64,000 nt of DNA from CAVTJL01 sp963735065 (lineage in GTDB: Bacteria > Pseudomonadota > Alphaproteobacteria > Geminicoccales > Geminicoccaceae). Under the pieces are notes generated by a model, which did not search any database, was not told the DNA's origin, and was given only the letters and a program-made list of their open reading frames with translations. The stretch lies in assembly GCA_963735065.1 (NCBI GenBank), contig CAVTJL010000007.1, positions 264,552-328,551 on the forward strand. The letters are read 5' to 3'. Shown piece after piece: positions 55,802-64,000 of this stretch (position 1 is the stretch's first letter; every line of letters begins with the position of its first letter). Made by a program: the position numbers and the translations under genes.

Positions 55802-56818
55802 TCACATCTTGTCGGCGTTGGCCTTGTCGACGAATTCCGTCGTGTAGGTCCTCGAGAGATCGATGGGCTTGCTCCTGACGCTCGCCTTGATCGCGGACAG
55901 GACGGACAGCACCGTCTCCGGGCCGCCCTCGGGCATGCGGCCGTCGGGCGTGAACATCGCCTTGCCGTCGGCCAGCGCCCTCACATACATGGCCTTGTCG
56001 CCGACATAATAGTCGGCGGGCATGCTGTCGGCGATCTCCAGGGCGCTGTGCGTGCCGATGAAATGCATGGTTCTGACGAAGGCGTTGGCCAGCCTTTGCA
56101 CGATCGCCTTGTGGGCCTCGACCCAGGCCGTCTCCATGTAGAGGCAGGCAGCCGGATAGGTGCCGCCGAGCGCCGCCCTGGTGCCCGAAAGGGTGCGCAT
56201 GTCGACCAGCACGCGCGCCTGCCCCGTGTCGAGCAGACGCGAGACCGTAGGCTCGGTCGTCATGGCCGCCTGGATCTGGTCGTGCTGCATGGCGGCGATC
56301 AGGGAATCGCCCGCACCGACCGGAACCGGCGTGATGTCGCTGAGCTTCAGGCCCGCCTTGACCAGAAGATATTCCGTCAGGAAGTCGGTCGAGGAGCCGA
56401 GGCCGGTCACGCCGACGCTCTTGCCCTTGAGGCCGGCGATCGAGCGGATCTCGGGATGCCTGGTGGAGACGAGCTCGACCTCGCCCGGGGCCTGGCCCAG
56501 CTGAACGACCGATTCGGTATACTTGCCCAGTGCCTGGAGATCGATGGTGTGGTCGTAGAAGCCGATGACGCCCTGCACCGCACCGGCCAGCATCTCGTCG
56601 GCCGCCTCCACGCCCGCAGGCTCGCTCAAGATCTCGACGTCCAGGCCCTCGTCCCTGAAATAGCCCAGCCGCTCCGTCAGCATCAGCGGCAGATAGATCT
56701 GCTTCTCGATGCCCCCGACCATCAGCGCGACGTCCGCGGCGCGGGCGATCGCGGGCGTGATCGTGACGACCGCCCAGCCGAGAGCGCACACGAGACCGTG
56801 ACGCAAGGCGCTGCGCAT
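55802..56818 (-). CDS. ABC transporter substrate-binding protein (NMT1/TauA-like), paralogue 2
   Basis: A 338-residue exported protein with a Sec-type signal (about 1-27, ending AIARAAD). It is a paralogue of the protein at 57061-58116. Shared segments include VALMVGGIEKQIYLPLMLTERLGYF, VIGFYDHTIDLQALGKY, IAGLKGKSVGVTGLGSSTDF and TPVPVGAGDSLIAAMQHDQIQAAMTTEPTVSRL. The start is ATG 56818, close behind AGGAG. It is the last gene of the ATPase-permease-binding-protein-binding-protein operon. A 12-bp hairpin separates it from the upstream paralogue. Confidence 0.92.
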   Translation of the reverse strand: MRSALRHGLVCALGWAVVTITPAIARAADVALMVGGIEKQIYLPLMLTERLGYFRDEGLDVEILSEPAGVEAADEMLAGAVQGVIGFYDHTIDLQALGKYTESVVQLGQAPGEVELVSTRHPEIRSIAGLKGKSVGVTGLGSSTDFLTEYLLVKAGLKLSDITPVPVGAGDSLIAAMQHDQIQAAMTTEPTVSRLLDTGQARVLVDMRTLSGTRAALGGTYPAACLYMETAWVEAHKAIVQRLANAFVRTMHFIGTHSALEIADSMPADYYVGDKAMYVRALADGKAMFTPDGRMPEGGPETVLSVLSAIKASVRSKPIDLSRTYTTEFVDKANADKM

Positions 56819-56959
56819 CTCTCCTGCCCGTGCCGTTCCCCGCCTCAGGGCCCCCACGCGGGAAGCCCTCCCCTGACCTGGTCGGCGGACCTGAGAATGC
56901 CCGACCGGCCCCCCGACGTCGAGGCGGACGGGAAAAGCGGCGGCCCTGTCCCGAGAGAC

Positions 56960-56990
56960 GGCAGGAGGCGGCCGCTCGCCGCCTCCTGCC
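56960..56990 (-). terminator. 12-bp perfect hairpin between the two binding-protein genes
   Basis: GGCAGGAGGCGG (56960-56971) and CCGCCTCCTGCC (56979-56990) form a perfect 12-bp stem with a 7-base loop. It lies 71 bases downstream of the first binding-protein stop and 142 bases upstream of the second. It may be a partial terminator or an mRNA stabiliser that raises the first gene's level. Confidence 0.65.
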
Positions 56991-57060
56991 CGCTCCGTCG
57001 GATCCGGCCTGGTGCGGCCTCCGGGCGCGCACCTCCCGCAGCGTCGGGCTGCGGCCGGAC

Positions 57061-58116
57061 CTAGTTTGTGAAGCCCTCGAGCTTGTTGGCCTGGATCACG
57101 TACTTGTTGGTGTAGGTCGCGGCGAGATCGACGGGGCCGTGGATCTTGCCGGCCAGCTTCTCGACGTCGAGCACGGTCTGCGGGCCGTTCTCCGGCATCA
57201 TCCCGTCGGGCAGGAACTGGCCCTTGTCCTGGCTCAGCGCCTTGACGTACTCGGCCTTGGAGGTGAGCGGGTTGCTCACGAAGTCCTTGGGCAGATGGTC
57301 GGCGATGTCGGCGGCGCTGTGGGTGCTGATCCAATGCATGGTCGCGACCAGCGCGTCGACGACCCGCTGGGTGGCGTCGGGGTGGGCCTCCACCCAGGAC
57401 GCCTGGGCGATCACGGAGGCCGTCGGCCAGAACCCGCCCAGCCACTTCTGCACGCCGTCGGCCGTGGCGAGGTCGATGGCCGAGTAGCCGATGCCCAGCT
57501 TCTCGATGGCGTTGACCGTGGGCTGGGTCGTCATGCCACAGACGATCCGGCCGTGCTTCAGCCCGGCGATCAGGGTCTGGCCGGCACCGACCGAGACGCG
57601 CGTGAAGTCCTTCGAGGTGAGCTTGTAGCGCGCCGCCAGATAGAGGGTGAGATCGTCGGTGCCCGAGCCGAGGTCGGTGACGCCCACGGCCTTGCCCTTC
57701 CAGTCGGCCGGCGTCTTGATGTTCGAGCCGGTGGCGCACATCTCGCGCTCGCCCGGGGCGCCGCTCAGCTGCACGATGCCGATGACCTTCTTGCCGTGCT
57801 GCTGGAAGTCGATGGTGTGAACGTACCAGGCGCCGGCCATGTCGACCTGGCCCGAGACCACCGCCTCCTCGGCGCCGACCCCGCCCGCCTGCTCGGTGCT
57901 GAGCTCGACGTTGACGCCGTACTTCTTGTAGAAGCCGAGGTTCTGGGCGAGCTGGTAGGGCAGGTAGATCTGCTTGTCGATGCCGCCCACCATGAGCCGG
58001 ACGGTGGGCATCGACGCCCCGCTGCCCGCCGCATGGGCGGCCCCGGCCACAAGCGCGAGCGGCGCCACCGCGGCCGCTACGGCCGCCACCATCGAGGCAA
58101 GTCTCGGTCTACGCAT
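57061..58116 (-). CDS. ABC transporter substrate-binding protein (NMT1/TauA-like), paralogue 1
   Basis: A 351-residue exported binding protein with a Sec-type signal peptide (about 1-30, ending AGAAHAAG). Domain blocks are VRLMVGGIDKQIYLPYQLAQNLGFYKKYGVNVELS, GAWYVHTIDFQQHGKKVIGIVQL, TPADWKGKAVGVTDLGSGTDDLTLYLAARY and CGMTTQPTVNAIEKLG. The fold is that of thiamine-precursor/sulfonate importers. AAGGGAG lies upstream of ATG 58116. It is third in the minus-strand operon after the ATPase and the permease. Confidence 0.93.
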   Translation of the reverse strand: MRRPRLASMVAAVAAAVAPLALVAGAAHAAGSGASMPTVRLMVGGIDKQIYLPYQLAQNLGFYKKYGVNVELSTEQAGGVGAEEAVVSGQVDMAGAWYVHTIDFQQHGKKVIGIVQLSGAPGEREMCATGSNIKTPADWKGKAVGVTDLGSGTDDLTLYLAARYKLTSKDFTRVSVGAGQTLIAGLKHGRIVCGMTTQPTVNAIEKLGIGYSAIDLATADGVQKWLGGFWPTASVIAQASWVEAHPDATQRVVDALVATMHWISTHSAADIADHLPKDFVSNPLTSKAEYVKALSQDKGQFLPDGMMPENGPQTVLDVEKLAGKIHGPVDLAATYTNKYVIQANKLEGFTN

Positions 58117-58199
58117 CGTCGTTTGCTCCCTTCTTTCGGTTTGATGACATCCAGGGCTCTGGATCTCGTTTCGCCGCCCGGCGGGCAGGCCCATGCCGG

Positions 58200-59099
58200 T
58201 CAGATGCCCGGCATGGCGCTCTCGGAGGAGGACGGCGGCTGCCAGGCAAGCAGGCGCCTTTCGGCCATCGCCATCAGGCCCTCGGCGCTGAGCGCGAGGA
58301 CGCCGATGATCAGCATGGCGCCGAAGACGCCGTTGGCGTCGAAGGTGTTCTGCGCGGTGGCGATGACGAGCCCCAGCCCCTTCTGGGCGCCCAGGAACTC
58401 GCCGACGATGGCGCCGATGATCGAGAAGCCCAGCGCCACGTGCAGGCTCGCGATGATCCACGTCATCGCCGAGGGAAAGACCACGTGGCGCACCACCTGC
58501 AGGCGCGAGGCGCCAAGGATGCGCGCATTGGCCACGAGGTTGCGATCGACGCCGCGCACGCCCTGAAAGGCGTTGAAGAAGACCACGAAGAACACCAGGA
58601 CCGCGGCCAGCATCACCTTGGAGGACAGGCCCAGGCCCAGCCACATGATGAAGATCGAGCCCAGCACGATGCGCGGCAGCGCGTTGACGACCTTGATGTA
58701 CGGCCCCACGACGTCCGCGAGAAAGGGCACCTCGCCCAGCAGCACGCCCAGGACGATGCCGCCCAGGACCCCGACGGCAAAGCCCAGGAGCGATTCCTCG
58801 AGCGTGATCCAGATCTGCAGCCACAAGGAGCCGTAGGCGGTGCCGTTCACGGCCCAGTCGGCCAGCCGCATGACGATGCCCACCGGCGAGCCGAAGAAGA
58901 ACGGATCGACGATCTGCAGATGGGTCAAGAGCTGCCAGCTGCCCAGCACGAGCAGCAGCGCGCCCGCCCGGCCGGCCAGCACGAGCTGCCGGTAGCGCTG
59001 CGCCCGCTCCCGCGCCTGGGCGACGACCGTCTCCTCGTCCGTCCCGATCGACGGGGCCTCGTCGGCTGCCGGGCCCGCCACCCCCGCCTGGGCGCTCAC
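58200..59099 (-). CDS. ABC transporter permease (SsuC-like)
   Basis: A 299-residue permease with a cytoplasmic N-terminus of about 40 residues and six helices. The EAA loop reads ANARILGASRLQVVRHVVFPSAMTWIIASLHVALGFSIIGAIVGEFLGAQKGLG. The start is GTG 59099, whose TGA overlaps the upstream ATPase stop (GTGA). It belongs to the same operon as the ATPase and the two binding proteins. Confidence 0.93.
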   Translation of the reverse strand: MSAQAGVAGPAADEAPSIGTDEETVVAQARERAQRYRQLVLAGRAGALLLVLGSWQLLTHLQIVDPFFFGSPVGIVMRLADWAVNGTAYGSLWLQIWITLEESLLGFAVGVLGGIVLGVLLGEVPFLADVVGPYIKVVNALPRIVLGSIFIMWLGLGLSSKVMLAAVLVFFVVFFNAFQGVRGVDRNLVANARILGASRLQVVRHVVFPSAMTWIIASLHVALGFSIIGAIVGEFLGAQKGLGLVIATAQNTFDANGVFGAMLIIGVLALSAEGLMAMAERRLLAWQPPSSSESAMPGI

Positions 59100-59935
59100 G
59101 CCGCCAGCTCCTTGCCGCTCGACCTGGCCGTGCGCGAATAGGCCTGCTCGACCTCCTCGCGCAGCGCCTGCCAGATCTGCCGGTAGAGCTCGAGGAAGCG
59201 GGGATCGAAGCGGATCTCCTGCACGGCGCCGCGCGGCCGCGGCAGGTCGATGTCGAACACCGCCTTCACCGTGCCGGGCCCGGCGGTGATCACCACCACC
59301 TTGTCGGCGAGCCCGATCGCCTCCTCGAGATCGTGCGTGACGAACAGCACCGACGGCCGCGTCTTCTCCCACAGGGACAAAAGCTCGTTGGACATGATGG
59401 CCCTGGTCTGCACGTCGAGCGCCGAGAAGGGCTCGTCCATCAACAGCACGGAGGGCTCGTTGATGAGGGCGGCGGCGAGGCTCACGCGCTTGCGCATGCC
59501 GCCGGACAGCTGATGCGGGTAGTGCTGCTCGAAGCCCGCGAGGCCCACGACCTGCAGCCAGGCCCGCGCCTTGTCCTGCGCTTCCTTCCTGGCGACGCCG
59601 CGGAAGGTGGGCCCGAGCGCCACGTTCGCCAGGACCGGCTTCCACGGGAACAGCGCGTCGTTCTGGAAGACGAAGCCCGCCCCCTTGGTGATGCCGTCGA
59701 CGAGCTGCCCCCCGACCCGGACGGCACCCGCGCTCGGGCGATCGAGGCCCGCCGCCAGGGTCAGGGTCGTGGACTTGCCGCAACCCGTGGGCCCGACCAC
59801 GGCACAGAACTGGCCGGGCTCGACGACCAGGCTCACGTCGCGGATGGCGGTCATGGCGGCACCCGAAGGTGTCACGAACCGCTTGGTGACGTTCGCGAAC
59901 GCGATGCCCGCCTGCCTGCCTGTCGATGCGCTCAT
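59096..59935 (-). CDS. ABC transporter ATP-binding protein (SsuB/TauB-like)
   Basis: A 279-residue ATPase. Walker A is VVGPTGCGKSTTLTLAAGLDRPSAG, Q-loop FQNDALFPWKPV, signature LSGGMRKRVSLAAALI, Walker B LLMDEPFSALDVQTR and H-loop THDLEEAIGLADKVVVITAGPG. GGGAGGCAC immediately before ATG 59935 fixes the start against a 31-codon extension. It is the first gene of the second nitrate/sulfonate/taurine-class importer operon. The TctDE-like genes lie at the other end, convergent with it. Confidence 0.95.
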   Translation of the reverse strand: MSASTGRQAGIAFANVTKRFVTPSGAAMTAIRDVSLVVEPGQFCAVVGPTGCGKSTTLTLAAGLDRPSAGAVRVGGQLVDGITKGAGFVFQNDALFPWKPVLANVALGPTFRGVARKEAQDKARAWLQVVGLAGFEQHYPHQLSGGMRKRVSLAAALINEPSVLLMDEPFSALDVQTRAIMSNELLSLWEKTRPSVLFVTHDLEEAIGLADKVVVITAGPGTVKAVFDIDLPRPRGAVQEIRFDPRFLELYRQIWQALREEVEQAYSRTARSSGKELAA

Positions 59936-60389
59936 GTGCCTCCCACCAGGGCCGCTGCCGCTCCCCGCGGCCGGCCCGATCGTCGCTGCGGCGACGGCGG
60001 CGCGCCGTGTCGCCTCATGGCGCGCCATCGCTGCAGGCTCCCCTTCCCATCCCGCCCGTCCCCCGGACCAGGCGCCCGGCCCTGGAGCCAGGATGTTCCT
60101 CGGGCCGGCCGCGCGGGTTCGAAGGCGACGCTAGCCGCCCAAGCTTTCAGCCAGCTTTCAAGTCGGGCACCCCGTCGGCCTTCTTCGTTCACCCCACGGC
60201 GGAGCGATGCCGGGCAGGGCAGCGGCGCGGCGCCTGAAAGCGCGGCCGCCGGCCCGTCCGGATCGGCCGACAGGCTGATCTCGCGCAAGACGCATGGGAG
60301 GAAATGGATCAGGATGGCCCAAGGATCGGAATGGCCTCGCGCAGCGCGGCGGCCATGACGGGGCACGAGCGCCCGACAGGAAGGACCAC
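59936..60389. other. Divergent intergenic region between importer operon and VIT1-type gene
   Basis: No gene is recognised. It must contain the promoters of the importer operon (minus) and the VIT1/CCC1 gene (plus). The one regular feature is AGCTTTCA at 60142-60149, repeated at 60153-60160 with an 11-base period, described separately. Confidence 0.5.
60142..60160. promoter_or_regulatory. Direct repeat with 11-base period
   Basis: AGCTTTCA occurs twice, 11 bases apart (AGCTTTCA-GCC-AGCTTTCA). An 11-base direct repeat is the usual geometry for OmpR/PhoB-type regulators, two of which are encoded in this window. It lies about 207 bp upstream of the importer operon start and 230 bp upstream of the VIT1-type gene. 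Confidence 0.3.
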
Positions 60390-61091
60390 ATGAGCCGTCT
60401 TCGCCGGCACACCGAGAGCCATCTCGTCGACCGCATCGGCTGGCTGAGGGCGGCCGTGCTCGGCGCCAATGACGGCATCGTCTCGACCGCCAGCCTGATC
60501 GTCGGCGTCGCCGCGGCGGCAGCGACCCAGGGCGATGTCCTGATCGCCGGTGCCGCGGGGCTGGTGGCCGGCGCCATGTCGATGGCCGCCGGCGAGTATG
60601 TGTCGGTCAGCTCGCAGTCCGACACCGAGCAGGCGGACCTCGCGCGCGAGCGCTCCGAGCTGGCCTTGAGCCCCGCGGCCGAGCTCGACGAGCTTGCCGA
60701 GATCTACGCCAGGCGCGGTGTCGATCCGGCCCTGGCGCGGCAGGTGGCGCAGCAGCTGATGGCGAAGGATGCCCTGGGCGCCCACGCGCGCGACGAGCTC
60801 GGGATCTCGGAGATCACCACCGCACGTCCCGTGCAGGCCGCGCTCACATCGGCCGCCACCTTTGCCGTGGGCGCCGCCATGCCGCTGCTCATGGTCGTCG
60901 TCTCGCCCACCGCCGCCCTCGTCCCCATCGTGTCCGCCGCGTCCCTGGGCTTCCTGGCGCTCCTGGGCGCTGTCGGGGCCAAGGCCGGCGGCGCCAACGT
61001 CCCACGCGCCACCGCCCGCGTGACATTCTGGGGCGCCCTGGCCATGGCGCTCACCGCCGGCATCGGCAAGCTGCTGGGCACCGTCGTCTGA
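60390..61091 (+). CDS. VIT1/CCC1 family (vacuolar iron transporter-like) membrane protein
   Basis: A 233-residue inner-membrane protein with five helices. The first has GWLRAAVLGANDGIVSTASLIVGVAAAAA, followed by AGAAGLVAGAMSMAAGEYVSVSSQSDTEQADLARERSEL, the cytoplasmic metal-binding segment rich in Glu and Asp. The remaining helices lie at about 155-230. Members move Fe2+ or Mn2+. AGGAAGGACC precedes ATG 60390. Confidence 0.95.
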   Translation: MSRLRRHTESHLVDRIGWLRAAVLGANDGIVSTASLIVGVAAAAATQGDVLIAGAAGLVAGAMSMAAGEYVSVSSQSDTEQADLARERSELALSPAAELDELAEIYARRGVDPALARQVAQQLMAKDALGAHARDELGISEITTARPVQAALTSAATFAVGAAMPLLMVVVSPTAALVPIVSAASLGFLALLGAVGAKAGGANVPRATARVTFWGALAMALTAGIGKLLGTVV

Positions 61092-61161
61092 GTGCCGGGG
61101 GCGGCGCAGGGAGCGGGTGCCACGTGATGGACCGCCGGGCAGGACGTTCGGGAGACAGGCC

Positions 61162-61431
61162 ATGACCACCCTCACCGCCGTCGTCGAGCAGGACCCGGTG
61201 ACCGGCCTCTACGTCGGCATCGTCCCGGGGCTGCCCGGGGCGCACACGCAGGGAGCCACGCTCGATGAGCTGGTGACGAGCCTCCGAGAGGTCGCCGAGC
61301 TGGTGCTCGAGGAGGACGAGAGCCTGAAGGACAGGCTGCAGGGCGTCGTGGGGGTGAAGGTCGACCGGGTCCTCGGGGAGAGGAGTTCGCGCGCTTCGAC
61401 GTCGATCGTGCTTCAGCGTATGTCGACCTGA
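61162..61431 (+). CDS. HicB family antitoxin-like protein, solitary
   Basis: An 89-residue protein with the HicB fold: LTAVVEQDPVTGLYVGIVPGLPGAHTQGATLDELVTSLREVAELVLEEDESL. No HicA toxin (a small double-stranded-RNA-binding-like frame) was found in the flanking 500 bases on either side. GGAGACAGG precedes ATG 61162. Solitary HicB proteins exist as regulators. The last 15 residues look like an unrelated run-out. Confidence 0.8.
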   Translation: MTTLTAVVEQDPVTGLYVGIVPGLPGAHTQGATLDELVTSLREVAELVLEEDESLKDRLQGVVGVKVDRVLGERSSRASTSIVLQRMST

Positions 61432-61792
61432 CGACGGTCGAGAGCGTGAGGCTGCTATCGCTTGGCACGACGCTGCCTGAGGCCGGGAAGCGTTGTCGAG
61501 CGCACAATGCCACGTCCGGACGCCAAGCAGGGGTCTCGACCGCCGGGGTGGTAGAGACGACGGCAACAGCTCCGCGAGCACAGCAGGCGCATCGAAAGGT
61601 CATCGGGCGGGCCGAGCTTCTCGCGGACCGTCCTAGACGGTACGATCTCGGACATGTCTCCCGCCGGCCAAACCGACCTTCCTCAGCCTCGCAGCGCCTG
61701 GAAGAAGAAAGGGCAAGCCGCGCTCAGCCTCCCGAGGGCTCTCAATGCGCGCGCCCTCAGGTAAACAACAAGGTCGGCGCTACAAAAACTCA

Positions 61793-61810
61793 CTGTAGAC
61801 GCTTCTACAG
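61793..61810. promoter_or_regulatory. 7-bp perfect inverted repeat upstream of the hsd promoter
   Basis: CTGTAGA-CGCT-TCTACAG is a perfect palindrome immediately upstream of the -35-like element at 61821. The position suits a control-protein or regulator binding site for the restriction-modification operon, or a terminator for an upstream transcript. Confidence 0.45.
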
Positions 61811-61820
61811 ACGGATTTCC

Positions 61821-61849
61821 TTGACGGTCAGGTTATGGCCTCATAAGCT
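61821..61849 (+). promoter_or_regulatory. Candidate sigma-70 promoter of the hsd operon
   Basis: TTGACG (61821-61826) and TAAGCT (61844-61849) are separated by exactly 17 bases, and the HsdS start is 28 bases downstream. The -35 is near consensus. The -10 keeps only part of the consensus. Confidence 0.5.
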
Positions 61850-61876
61850 GTATTCAGCCTACAGAGGAAAATCGCT

Positions 61877-62478
61877 TTGCGGCTGAGAGACGTGTGCGAC
61901 GTGCAGATGGGTTACACACCCCGAGGGCGACTTGACCCCGCGGACGTCGGCGGGCTCCCCGCGATCCAGCTCGGCGATCTCGGCCCGGATGGTGGCATCG
62001 ACCCCATGGGCTTGACCCGCTACCTCCTGGATGGTGTTCCCGAGCGCTATCTGGTTCGGGAAGGAGACGTGCTGTTTCGCTCGCGAGGCGAGCGCAATAC
62101 GGCGACGGTGCTCGATCATCGGCTGGCGGAGCCGGCGCTTGCGGTGCTGCCGATCGTGGTGCTGCGGCCCAACCGAGAGATGATCGAGCCGATGTTCCTC
62201 GGCTGGGCCATCAACCAGGGGCCGGCGCAAAGGCACTTCGACAGGACAGCCCGCGGCACGGGCCTCCGGATGGTACCGAAATCCAGCCTTGACCACCTCG
62301 AGATCGACGTCCCGGACTTGGCTATCCAACGTGCCATTGTGGAGTTGGACATGCTTGCGGCCGAGGAGCAGCAGTTGACCTCCCTCCTAGCAGAAAGGCG
62401 AAGACACCTCATGAGTTGTCTGCTCGTCGATCTTGCGAAGACATCGCGCGCCCCCGGCGGACTTAAAGGACGCATTCA

Positions 62479-62482
<4 letters not shown>
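61877..62482 (+). CDS. hsdS: Type I restriction-modification specificity (HsdS-like) protein, half-size
   Basis: A 201-residue protein with one target-recognition domain: LRDVCDVQMGYTPRGRLDPADVGGLPAIQLGDL, then YLVREGDVLFRSRGERNTATVL, then GLRMVPKSSLDHLEIDVPDLAIQRAIVELDMLAAEEQQLTSLLAERRR, which forms the start of a coiled coil. Full-length HsdS has two such units (about 400 residues). The start is TTG 61877 behind GAGGAAAA. The stop overlaps the HsdM ATG (ATGA at 62479-62482). It could dimerise to give a symmetric recognition site. Confidence 0.85.

Positions 62483-64000
<1,518 letters not shown>

Larger units (their letters stand above)
61432..61876. other. Intergenic region, lower G+C toward its right end
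   Basis: A 146-codon frame (61446-61886) crosses this stretch but has no recognisable domain and overlaps the HsdS start. The right half (from about 61755) is visibly richer in A and T than the rest of the window. It holds an inverted repeat and a promoter-like pair, listed separately. Confidence 0.5.

Noticed and set aside
60108..60130. GGTTCGAA resembling a tRNA T-loop
   Set aside because: Flanking bases do not form a T-stem and no acceptor or anticodon arm can be built around it.
61446..61886. 146-codon plus-strand frame between hicB and hsdS
   Set aside because: It crosses the promoter-like elements and ends within the HsdS start. The composition is Arg/Ala/Gln-rich with no domain, and it does not resemble HicA.

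Overview
This is a GC-rich (my estimate, about two thirds G+C) and densely packed chromosomal window. Many neighbouring genes overlap by ATGA or GTGA. Tat-type signal peptides on binding proteins, a DUF1127 protein, TauABC/SsuABC-type importers, OmpR-type two-component pairs and an acyl-CoA dehydrogenase/PIG-L/NodS-like cassette all suggest an alphaproteobacterium with a soil or rhizosphere lifestyle. That placement rests on gene content only.

Layout. 1-5.1 kb: a truncated ABC-F ATPase, then a TetR repressor divergent from an EmrAB-type efflux pair, with two copies of a likely operator between them. 5.2-11.9 kb: an orphan DctP-type binding protein, a methyltransferase, an orphan Leu/Ile/Val-type binding protein, and an AI-2E family transporter overlapping a GH15 glucoamylase. 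11.9-23.5 kb: a SLATT-like 2TM protein, OsmC, a zinc metalloprotease, a lipocalin-like protein, a MOSC protein, a frameshifted phosphotransferase, an aldo/keto reductase, a fused 5-oxoprolinase, a Uma2 protein and an SDR that lacks its catalytic residues. 23.5-27.3 kb: a sulfatase and two tandem copies of a solute-binding protein, one with an in-frame internal deletion. 27.3-32.1 kb: DUF1127, an ArsR-type regulator and a glycosyltransferase/methyltransferase/PIG-L/acyl-CoA dehydrogenase cluster. 32.2-41.7 kb: a second sulfatase, an amidase, a CoxL-type molybdoenzyme subunit without its partners, and a sulfonate/taurine-type importer. 42-55.8 kb: a frameshifted hydrolase; a two-component system followed by a four-repeat membrane protein, a PepSY protein, a periplasmic protein and a two-ATPase/FtsX exporter; an SDR; a frameshifted 3-hydroxyisobutyrate-dehydrogenase-type gene; and a TctDE-like two-component pair. 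55.8-59.9 kb: a second importer operon, with two paralogous binding proteins. 60.4-64 kb: a VIT1/CCC1 protein, a solitary HicB, and the start of a type I restriction-modification locus (half-size HsdS, then HsdM) that runs off the right edge.

Themes. Uptake and processing of sulfated, sulfonated or amidated organics recurs: two sulfatases, two importers, an amidase and an oxoprolinase. Envelope sensing and export form a second theme at 43.3-55.8 kb. The least understood parts are the 28.4-32.1 kb cassette, which resembles a lipid-linked or N-acylated glycan pathway, and the 43.3-51.6 kb module, whose membrane protein carries four copies of an exactly spaced W-x9-G-x4-D motif.

Caution. Single-base frameshifts interrupt four otherwise intact genes. 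The hsdM gene alone has about seven in its last 0.75 kb, so part of this sequence may be an unpolished assembly.
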